In this document: positions 36,001 through 45,426 of the stretch, in pieces
Layout of the letters: every line of letters begins with the position of its first letter
Position numbering within the stretch: the first letter of the stretch is position 1
Assembly (NCBI GenBank): GCA_963920635.1
Contig: OY987298.1
Coordinates: forward strand, 149,022,257-149,086,256
Reading direction: 5' to 3'
DNA: 64,000 nucleotides
DNA from: Pseudeuparius sepicola
Lineage: Eukaryota; Arthropoda; Insecta; Coleoptera; Anthribidae
The notes under the pieces: generated by a model
What the model was told of the DNA's origin: nothing
Seen by the model: the letters and a program-made list of their open reading frames with translations, nothing else
The model's database searches: none
Translations under genes and position numbers: made by a program

Positions 36001-39000
36001 TACTCGCAGAACTGGCAACTAAACTTGGGTTTAAGGGCATGAACCAATTTTTCATGTTTTTTTAGATATTTTTTGTCGAATGAAGTGTAGTCACACTTGG
36101 GGCACTTGTGTGGTTTGCACGAGGAGTCACCGTGAACCTCAGCTTGATGTTTTTGCAAATTCCATCGCTTATAACCTTTGAATGAACACTTTTCGCAACT
36201 GTGGGGAAAAATTCGCTCATGTACCACCTTAACATGTTTATTCATAGTGGATTTAACAAAATCACTAAACTGACATTGTGGACATGTTAAAGGTTCCTCA
36301 TCCCTGACATCGTGTTCCTTATAGAGGTGTGCTGTGAGCGTTGTTTGGGACTTGCAAGAATACTCGCAGATTTTGCAACTAAATCTGGGTTTGAGGGCAT
36401 GTATTGCCCTTTCATGTCTTTGGATATGGGTCTTATTGAATGAAATGTAGTCACATTTAGGGCACTTGTGTGGTGTATTCGAGGAGTCATTGTGTACCTT
36501 AGATTGGTGGCTGTGGACATTCTGAGGGTTCCACATTTTTAACATCATGTTTCTTGTAGAGGTGTATATCGAAAGTTAATTGGTAGTTGGAAGAATATTC
36601 GCAGAACTGGCAACTAAACTTGGGTTTAAGGGCATGAACCAATTTTTCATGTTTTTTTAGATATTTTTTGTCGAATGAAGTGTAGTCACACTTGGGGCAC
36701 TTGTGTGGTTTGCACGAGGAGTCACCGTGAACCTCAGCTTGATGTTTTTGCAAATTCCATCGCTTATAACCTTTGAATGAACACTTTTCGCAACTGTGGG
36801 GAAAAATTCGCTTATGTACCACCTTAACATGTTTATTCATAGTGGATTTAACAAAAGTACTAAACTGACATTGCGGACATGTTAAAGGTTCCTCATCCCT
36901 GACATCGTGTTCCTTATAGAGGTGTGCTGTGAGCGTTGTTTGGGACTTGCAAGAATACTCGCAGATTTTGCAACTAAATCTGGGTTTGAGGGCATGTATT
37001 GCCCTTTCATGTCTTTGGATATGGGTCTTATTGAATGAAATGTAGTCACATTTAGGGCACTTGTGTGGTGTATTCGAGGAGTCATTGTGTACCTTAGATT
37101 GGTGGCTGTGGACATTCTGAGGGTTCCACATTTTTAACATCATGTTTCTTGTAGAGGTGTATATCGAAAGTTAATTGGTAGTTGGAAGAATATTCGCAGA
37201 ACTGGCAACTAAACTTGGGTTTAAGGGCATGAACCAATTTTTCATGTTTTTTTAGATATTTTTTGTCGAATGAAGTGTAGTCACACTTGGGGCACTTGTG
37301 TGGTTTGCACGAGGAGTCACCGTGAACCTCAGCTTGATGTTTTTGCAAATTCCATCGCTTATAACCTTTGAATGAACACTTTTCGCAACTGTGGGGAAAA
37401 ATTCGCTCATGTACCACCTTAACATGTTTATTCATAGTGGATTTAACAAAAGTACTAAACTGACATTGTGGACATGTTAAAGGTTCCTCATCCCTGACAT
37501 CGTGTTCCTTATAGAGGTGTGCTGTGAGCGTTGTTTGGGACTTGCAAGAATACTCGCAGATTTTGCAACTAAATCTGGGTTTGAGGGCATGTATTGCCCT
37601 TTCATGTCTTTGGATATGGGTCTTATTGAATGAAATGTAGTCACATTTAGGGCACTTGTGTGGTGTATTCGAGGAGTCATTGTGTACCTTAGATTGGTGG
37701 CTGTGGACATTCTGAGGGTTCCACATTTTTAACATCATGTTTCTTGTAGAGGTGTATATCGAAAGTTAATTGGTAGTTGGAAGAATATTCGCAGAACTGG
37801 CAACTAAACTTGGGTTTAAGGGCATGAACCAATTTTTCATGTTTTTTGAGATATTTTTTGTCGAATGAAGTGTAGTCACACTTGGGGCACTTGTGTGGTT
37901 TGCACGAGGAGTCACCGTGAACCTCAGCTTGATGTTTTTGCAAATTCCATCGCTTATAACCTTTGAATGAACACTTTTCGCAACTGTGGGGAAAAATTCG
38001 CTCATGTACCACCTTAACATGTTTATTCATAGTGGATTTAACAAAATCACTAAACTGACATTGTGGACATGTTAAAGGTTCCTCATCCCTGACATCGTGT
38101 TCCTTATAGAGGTGTGCTGTGAGCGTTGTTTGGGACTTGCAAGAATACTCGCAGATTTTGCAACTAAATCTGGGTTTGAGGGCATGTATTGCCCTTTCAT
38201 GTCTTTGGATATGGGTCTTATTGAATGAAATGTAGTCACATTTAGGGCACTTGTGTGGTGTATTCGAGGAGTCATTGTGTACCTTAGATTGGTGGCTGTG
38301 GACATTCTGAGGGTTCCACATTTTTAACATCATGTTTCTTGTAGAGGTGTATATCGAAAGCTAATTGGTAGTTGGAAGAATACTCGCAGAACTGGCAACT
38401 AAACTTGGGTTTAAGGGCATGAACCAATTTTTCATGTTTTTTTAGATATTTTTTGTCGAATGAAGTGTAGTCACACTTGGGGCACTTGTGTGGTTTGCAC
38501 GAGGAGTCACCGTGAACCTCAGCTTGATGTTTTTGCAAATTCCATCGCTTATAACCTTTGAATGAACACTTTTCGCAACTGTGGGGAAAAATTCGCTCAT
38601 GTACCACCTTAACATGTTTATTCATAGTGGATTTAACAAAAGTACTAAACTGACATTGTGGACATGTTAAAGGTTCCTCATCCCTGACATCGTGTTCCTT
38701 ATAGAGGTGTGCTGTGAGCGTTGTTTGGGACTTGCAAGAATACTCGCAGATTTTGCAACTAAATCTGGGTTTGAGGGCATGTATTGCCCTTTCATGTCTT
38801 TGGATATGGGTCTTATTGAATGAAATGTAGTCACATTTAGGGCACTTGTGTGGTGTATTCGAGGAGTCATTGTGTACCTTAGATTGGTGGCTGTGGACAT
38901 TCTGAGGGTTCCACATTTTTAACATCATGTTTCTTGTAGAGGTGTATATCGAAAGTTAATTGGTAGTTGGAAGAATATTCGCAGAACTGGCAACTAAACT

Positions 39001-39927
39001 TGGGTTTAAGGGCATGAACCAATTTTTCATGTTTTTTTAGATATTTTTTGTCGAATGAAGTGTAGTCACACTTGGGGCACTTGTGTGGTTTGCACGAGGA
39101 GTCACCGTGAACCTCAGCTTGATGTTTTTGCAAATTCCATCGCTTATAACCTTTGAATGAACACTTTTCGCAACTGTGGGGAAAAATTCGCTCATGTACC
39201 ACCTTAACATGTTTATTCATAGTGGATTTAACAAAAGTACTAAACTGACATTGTGGACATGTTAAAGGTTCCTCATCCCTGACATTGTGTTCCTTATAGA
39301 GGTGTGCTGTGAGCGTTGTTTGGGACTTGCAAGAATACTCGCAGATTTTGCAACTAAATCTGGGTTTGAGGGCATGTATTGCCCTTTCATGTCTTTGGAT
39401 ATGGGTCTTATTGAATGAAATGTAGTCACATTTAGGGCACTTGTGTGGTGTATTCGAGGAGTCATTGTGTACCTTAGATTGGTGGCTGTGGACATTCTGA
39501 GGGTTCCACATTTTTAACATCATGTTTCTTGTAGAGGTGTATATCGAAAGCTAATTGGTAGTTGGAAGAATACTCGCAGAACTGGCAACTAAACTTGGGT
39601 TTAAGGGCATGAACCAATTTTTCAGGTTTTTTGAGATATCGTTTGTCGAATGAACTGTAGTCACACTTGGTGCACTTGTGTCACGGTGTCACCGTCTCGG
39701 TCACCGTGTATCTCAGCTTGATTCTTTAGCAATGCTGCTTCAGTATTTAGTTTGGAAGAACACTGTTCACAACTGAGGTTTTTCTCGTATTTCCTTGATC
39801 CTTGCAAGGGTATTCGCAAAATTCGCAGTTAAACCCTTTAGGAGCAACTCTCTTCTCGGATAGTTTTACTTCACACTTTTTGTCTGAACAGTCATCGTTA
39901 CAATTTCCGGCATCAGCATCCAGGTCA
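30048..39927 (-). pseudogene. C2H2 zinc-finger terminal exon f, expanded by a 595-bp tandem array
   Basis: The parental exon starts at 39927 after TTCTTTTTCAG with T, GAC CTG GAT in the family phase. It encodes an acidic start and half of finger 1 (CEFCEYPCKDQ), then loses frame near 39800 and stops at 39747. Finger 2 (CEQCSSKLNTE) is in another frame, and a second shift lies near 39675-39690. From about 39640 down to 30561 lies the array. Below 30561 the exon resumes with CQYSSFNRNYL; one finger has Tyr for its first Cys (SYEKCSFK). Premature TAA codons (at about 30048 and in the tail near 29960) replace codons that are sense in exon e. With frames broken at both ends and at each array junction it cannot give a normal multi-finger protein. 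Confidence 0.85.
30561..39640 (-). repeat. Tandem array of 15 full 595-bp coding units plus a partial
   Basis: The unit start CTGTGGACATTCTGAGGGTT recurs at 30561 and every 595 bases to 39486, giving 15 full copies and about 155 bases of a sixteenth. The copies differ by only a few substitutions. Each carries six complete fingers in one 214-codon frame (CPKCDYISF, CKICEYSCK, CPQCQFSTF, CEKCSFKGY, CPKCDYTSF, CQFCEYSSN) and ends at a stop just past the junction (SECPQPPI). Because 595 is one more than a multiple of three, each unit is in a different frame from the next. Variants such as QFSDF versus QFSTF, and QLAF versus QLTF, are scattered among the units. Confidence 0.95.
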
Positions 39928-40962
39928 CTGAAAAAGAAGGCACTATTGTCAAATATTAACATTTTATTAGGAACAGTTTATTACTGATAAAAGTATGAAA
40001 GCAATATAAGATGTAAGAGCATATTATACAAAAGTTAGTGGTTTATTTTGGCATCTAGCAGTAAGCTAGTTTTTTAGATTTGAATTCTTCAAGGCGGTAC
40101 ATTACGACAGCTGTTTCTCCTTGTTGTATTCATCAAGGCAGCTGCAACCCTCATCAAACAACCCACAATCAAACAGTAGGTAGGTAGCTATATTATAACA
40201 GGATAACTCTAGCAGACCCGAAATAACAATAAAGCCTCTATTGCACTTACCCAATATCTTGGCAACAAATTTTTATACTTCATTTGGCAACAAATTCGTT
40301 GTTTTTACCCACTACAATAAATAGAATACCTAATTTAAATTTTAAATCAAACAAATTTATTGTAGTGTAGCGTATACAGGCCACGGCATACTATTATTGT
40401 AAAATCGGTAATGCAAGTTTTGCTTTTTTCATCTAGTTCTGCCGAAAAAACTCGAGGTTAGAATTAATTATAAAGATAAACGTATGACTTCTTTTTCAGA
40501 CACACTATAGAAAGGATGAAATTTATTTCAAAATATCTTGGATAAAGGATGGAAATGGATACTATTTGTAATGAATATATATAGTTTTCAATTGAAGAAA
40601 TCTATTACGAGAAAAAACAATGAGTAATATTTTCTTCAAAATGCTGCTCCAAAAATTAATTCATTAGTTCCACTTTTTGGTGGAATTTTCTATTATAGGC
40701 ACTTTTTGTAAAGCCATCTTATTAGGTGATTGTCACTCAACCATTTACTGTAGTGCTCAATCCCCCTGAAATTAAAAATAATTAGAATATACAGAATAAT
40801 ATATTTTTTTAGTTTTTGAAATAATGAGAATATAAAAAAGTGCCTAAAACTGATGAAGGTGTTTTTAATATACCATAATAAACTAAAAAAAAATTAAATA
40901 CCTATATAGGATGATTTTTTTTAGGACTACCACCACAATTTTCACCCTTATTTTTCGCCCTC
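39928..40962. other. Intron or spacer upstream of the array locus
   Basis: About 39980-40240 resembles the regions upstream of exons d and e, and about 40300-40870 matches 17150-18440 without the 256-bp MITE. No gene is seen. Confidence 0.5.
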
Positions 40963-43083
40963 CAAAAAAAAAACCAGTGAACAAAAATGTGGCAATTTTG
41001 AACCGCTAAGTGGTGCCAAAAAAATCTCAAATTGAACAAAACTCTTAATATAAATAGCCGTGGAATGTTTATTTAAAGAGACATAGGAAAACTTTTATAT
41101 TGAAAATTGATGGCACTGAGAAGCTTTATCCATCCAGGTGCTCAGATAGTTTTAGCAAATTACACGCAGGGTCTTCGGCTCTCTTGAGGGCATGAAAATT
41201 TTTATAGGTTTGAAGTTTTTTTAGCACAGCGTGCGAAGTTGGGCATGGAGGAATATTTATTTTTTAAGGTCGCCTGGCTGATCAAAATTGCCATATTTTA
41301 TTTTCTTACGTGTTTTCTAGAGGGTGTTTCATCTTAAGTGCGAAATGTCAATTTTCAAGGCCTACTACAATTTTTTTTCTAGTAAAAAACGACAAAAACC
41401 ATTTAGCGATTTTCTTATTTAAAATCTGACACCACAGCGTTAATTAGAACAACCTAAAACCCCCGTATACCAAATTTGAACAAAAAATATAGAGGGAGTT
41501 CCATTCTACAGGGTGTCAAAATTGAGCAAAATAGGAATTTTAAAGGCATCTGGAGAGTCAAGTGTGCCATGAAATCCCGTCAAACCAGATGAATGATCAA
41601 CAGGATTACTCAAAGTGTTGGTGTGCAAAGATTCAATACAAAAATGTACAGGGTCTTTTTCTCTGGGCGATATCAAAATGCTGAATTTTTATTAAACTTT
41701 ATATTGGTCAGGAGTGCTCTGGAATCATTGAATAAATATTAATAAATACAAAAGCAATTTATTTATTTACATCATCTAATCAACAAATAAAAACAATTCA
41801 AATTGTTGGACCTTTATCAATAAAGTCACTGTCTAAGATGATACATTTTTTGTGCGTTAATCCTGTTGTGGGACATCAGCCATGTTAACTCATGTGGACT
41901 TACTGACTGGAAGGCTTCTGTATTTTTTAGACTTAGTTCGTTTGTAATGTCTGGGGTGGTTTTGATATACTCGATTTTTGCCCTGTATAAAGGTTAAAAA
42001 ATTCAACATTTCGAGTTGCTACAGAGAAGAATACCTTGTATATTTTTTATTGGATCTTTGCACATCGACACTGTGAGTGGTCCTGTTCATCATCCAACTG
42101 TTTCGAAGTAATTCCATGGCACACTTGACTCGCCAGATGAGTTTTAAATTCCTACTTTGCTCAACTTTCACAGCCTGCAGAATGGAACTCCCCGTATATT
42201 TTTTGTTCAAATTTGGTATATGGGGGTTTTAGGTTGTTCTGACTAATGCTGTGGTGTCAGACGCTAAATGGTTTTCGTCACTTTTTACGAGAAATAAAAT
42301 TTGTAGTAGGCCTTGAAAATTGACATTAAGAGGGGGTTGCCGACAGCGAAAGTGACGTTAGATTTCGTATTTTTTTAAGTTGTATAGCATAAAATCTAAC
42401 AACATTTTACCTGGCAAAAATTTAGTACAAACATCTCTGTCTTCATTTTAATCATAAGATCTTACAAGCACCGTTTTGTTTTATAGGTTATGAAAACCTT
42501 GGGAAAAATAATAATTCCAGTGCATATGCTTTTAAGATCTTATGATTAAAATGAAGACAGAGATGTTTGTACCACATTTTTGCCAGGTAACATGTTATTA
42601 GATTTTATGCTATACAACTTAAAAAATATGAAATCTAATGTCACTTTCGCTGTCGGCAACCCCCTCTTAAGACCTGAAATTTTGCACCAACGTATAGTTT
42701 TTTGTGGCCTATTTTTAGAAAAAAGCGCGGCTAAAATCGGATGGAGAATACAAATTTTACGGGGGTGTTCACAATTAAGATGAAACACCCTGTATGCGGC
42801 CCAAAATAAGATAAAAAAAAATGCAAAGCCTCAAGAGAGAACAAGGCCAGGTCTAATTTTCTGAAACTATCTGAGTACCCAGTTGCATAAAGCTTCTTAG
42901 TGCCAATTTTCAATGGAAAGTTTTCTTCTATCTCTTAAAATAAACATGCCGCGGATATTAATTGTTTTGCTCAATTTGAGGCTTTTTTTATATTGCGCGA
43001 TAAGTTGGCCATGGATGGAGATTTCTTTTGCAGCACCACTTAACTGTCCAAAATTGCCACATTTTTGTTTCTTAAGTTTTTTT
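40963..43083. mobile_element. 2.1-kb imperfect palindrome (composite foldback)
   Basis: ACAAAAATGTGGCAATTTTG near 40981 pairs with its complement at about 43049-43068. Inner pairs continue, for example TCAAGTGTGCCATGAAAT near 41558 with its near-complement near 42112, and GGGTGTTTCATCTTAA near 41322 with its complement near 42775. The arms are about 1 kb, interrupted by a MITE in the right arm at 42330-42666. No transposase is present. It sits in the intron or spacer upstream of the array. Confidence 0.65.
42330..42666. mobile_element. 337-bp palindromic MITE with TTAA target duplication
   Basis: The ends GAGGGGGTTGCCGACAGCGA and their complement are flanked by TTAA at 42326-42329 and 42667-42670, as for piggyBac-type insertions. 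The interior is also palindromic, with AAGATCTTA-type pairs near 42456 and 42532. It disrupts the right arm of the larger palindrome. Confidence 0.8.
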
Positions 43084-44640
43084 TGTATGGCACAAAATAC
43101 AGTTTTTGTTATACACATTGTTGCTTTTGGAGTAGCAAAAGACCAAAATATATTTTACCCTGCTTATTTTTTTAATTTTTTCCAAGTAGGATGTACCTAT
43201 CTATTTTGGCACGTAAATCTCGAAAATCACGAGAATCGGAACTCATGCCTACTTTACAAAATACAGGGTGTTTCAGGATCGATTCAAACTTATGTGTGAA
43301 AGACCAAAATATTCAGAGCCACAGAAAATATCTGAGCTTTATTTGGAATCAAACCTGATCGATTAGAAAATCATTTGCACCACATTTTTATTTTCGATAA
43401 CCATTGGCAAAATCTCAGACTTTTATGATTTTTCAGACATCGCTGCCAATTGCCACAAGAAGGGGCATATTGTCCCATTATTTTTTGGCGATGGGTGTTA
43501 CTGCGTAAGAAGAAAGAAGGGGCACTTCACCCCTCATCGTGGCAGTGGACAGCGATGGGTCCTCTGCGGCCATATGAAAAAGATGCCCCTTCTTTTTCCA
43601 TAAATATGGCAGTGCACATCACTGCCAACTGCCACAATAAAGGGCGAAGCGCTCTCTTTTTTCTTCATGCGGCAGCACCCATATTTTAGTTGCAGACTTC
43701 CTAATTAAGGGGAAGGGGCGAATGCTAAAATGCTCCCTTCTTTTTTCATATGACAATGACCATCGTCGAGAAAAGAGGGGCATATTAATTTTGTTCCTTA
43801 TTGTAGCAGTTGACGATGATCTCGACGATGATGCTTGAAAAATCACAAAAATTAAAGTAGGCCAATTTATATTCTAACCAATTTCAACTGGAATATTTTT
43901 TTGCCTTTCAGACATATTCTTATATACCTAGGTAGTCAGTCAGGATTGGTCCAGGTAACAACCTGTTATTTCCGTAAATAGGCCTAGACCCCAACTTTTG
44001 TTGCCATTTTCGATCTTCATAATCTACAGCCTAATTACATACAAAAATACATACAAAAATAGCAGGTACTTATTAATACACTTCCTGCCCTTCTCCTTTA
44101 CATTATGTTCATAGTTTTATTTTATACACAAAATATATTATAGGTTAGTTTTATAGTACAAAACAATTGAGTTATACCAGTGACTATAGAATTCCTCCTA
44201 TAGTCACTGGTTATACCTACTACCTCGTTAATGTACAAAACCAACAAATAACAGCAACCACCTAAACACGACACAAAAACAATGCAAACACGCACATATA
44301 AACCCCGCGCCGGTTTGTTGTTATTTGTTATTCAATAACAACTAAATCAATAACAACCCCAGGCTAGCCCAGGCCCCCAGGGTTGTTACTGTTACTCTCA
44401 GACAACCCTTGCTCGTTATCTTAGAATAACAACAACCCTTGGCCGTTACCATAGAATAACAACCCTGGAAAATATATAAAATAACCCTGGTTTATATTCT
44501 AAAAAAAGGTATGTTTTAGTTTGTCGTTGATTTGAAATCATAACATAAAGATGCCTGTATATGTTTGAAATTGAAATTTTTGTTTAGTTCCCATAAAATA
44601 TTTAATCTCATTTTTTGTTGTTTTGTGGTTTATAGTTTCT
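43084..44640. other. Spacer; orphan ZnF-block flank and simple repeats
   Basis: About 43100-43480 resembles 18490-19050, sequence that elsewhere sits just downstream of a ZnF exon, but no ZnF exon follows here. About 43450-43850 has short inverted and direct copies of GTGGCAGT and GGGGCAT motifs. About 44330-44480 repeats AATAACAACCCTGG. No gene is seen. Confidence 0.4.
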
Positions 44641-45315
44641 TTAAAACAGTAGTGATTTCTGTTTTTGATGTTGGTAGTACATCAGCCGTCGGCGTCGGTC
44701 GGAAATAAGTTTGACTTTCCATAATAACTCCGAATCTGCGCATGCGTTGTAATTTTTTTCTTCAAGAGCGCATGCGCTGTGAGGAAAACCCCCTAGAATG
44801 GGAACGTCAAGAAAGAAAACAAGACGAAGAGAAGACGAGGGGGCGGCGGTGTCCGAGTGGGTTTTTCGATTTGACCCACGCTTTGGCACCGTACGTCGTG
44901 GGTTCGAGTCCCACCGCGGTATGTGCCATGGGTGTTGTGTTTGTCTTTAGGTTTAATTTAGGATTAAGATTATAGAATTAATATAGGCTGGTATGGGATG
45001 GCTACTAGCCAGATTAACCCTGCCAGCCGCGTAAGGAGGATGAAATAAGCCTCGACACTGGGTAAATGATCTCCGCAATCCAGCCCAATAAAAAAAAAAA
45101 AAAAGAGAAGACGAAGACCGCCATTTTATTTTAACTGTTGCTATGCTTCGGTGCGGAAGTGCTCGGGCTCGCAGACAGAAAAAGTGGAAGAAAAGTTCCA
45201 CGAAGAAACGGAACGTTAAAGAACCGCGTGGTAATTTAATCGTTAAACTAGTTAGTAAGAACGTGTTTTTAAGTAGTTCTATCGTACAAAAGCAATCAAA
45301 TAATTCCTCGTAACA
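44641..45315 (+). promoter_or_regulatory. Probable promoter/5' UTR region of the tandem-ZAD gene
   Basis: The ZAD start codon is at 45316, and the DNA before it is less AT-rich than the surroundings. A SINE occupies 44839-45103, so promoter or leader elements lie on either side of it, or in the roughly 210 bases between the SINE and the ATG. No TATA box or initiator stands out, so the transcription start cannot be placed. Confidence 0.35.
44839..45103 (+). mobile_element. tRNA-derived SINE with target-site duplication
   Basis: The 5' head has Pol III boxes: GTGTCCGAGTGG (A box, about 44850) and GGGTTCGAGTCCC (B box, about 44910), in a tRNA-Ser/Leu-like layout. A tRNA-unrelated body follows and the element ends in A15. 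AGAGAAGACGA flanks both ends (44828-44838 and 45104-45114). The head is followed directly by the SINE body, so it is not a free tRNA gene. It is inserted about 210 bases upstream of the ZAD start codon. Confidence 0.85.
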
Positions 45316-45426
45316 ATGGAGGTGTGCCGGCTGTGCTTAGATTTAATTACGACTGGGGGCGAGGGTGAGGCGAAGCCCCTGGATGGGGAGGCCAGGGACA
45401 TGGTGCAGGTTGTGGCACCCGAACTG
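45316..45426 (+). CDS. Tandem-ZAD gene, coding exon 1 (first half of ZAD1)
   Basis: Start codon in a strong insect context (AACAATGG). 37 codons, MEVCRLCLDLITTGGEGEAK onward, ending APEL before the donor GTAAGA (phase 0). Cys4 and Cys7 form the first zinc pair of a ZAD domain; the second pair comes from exon 2. ZAD domains act as dimerisation modules at the N-terminus of many insect C2H2 transcription factors. The frame has no stop before the donor, and the exon 2 junction restores a full ZAD. This is a likely nuclear transcription factor or its N-terminal module; the orthologue is not identified. Confidence 0.85.

Noticed and set aside
31221..38020. Repeated 77- and 84-codon frames (MSTATNLRY and MLRWYMSEF types)
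   Set aside because: They are alternate-frame shadows of the finger units, repeated only because the array repeats.
30561..39640. One giant poly-zinc-finger protein with about 90 fingers
   Set aside because: The unit is 595 bases, so the frame changes at every junction and each frame meets a stop just past it.
30561..39640. CRISPR-like array
   Set aside because: The repeats are 595 bp, coding-derived and without short unique spacers, in a eukaryotic genome.
44839..44935. Functional tRNA-Ser or tRNA-Leu gene
   Set aside because: Boxes A and B are present, but a SINE body, A tail and target duplication follow, so it is a SINE head.
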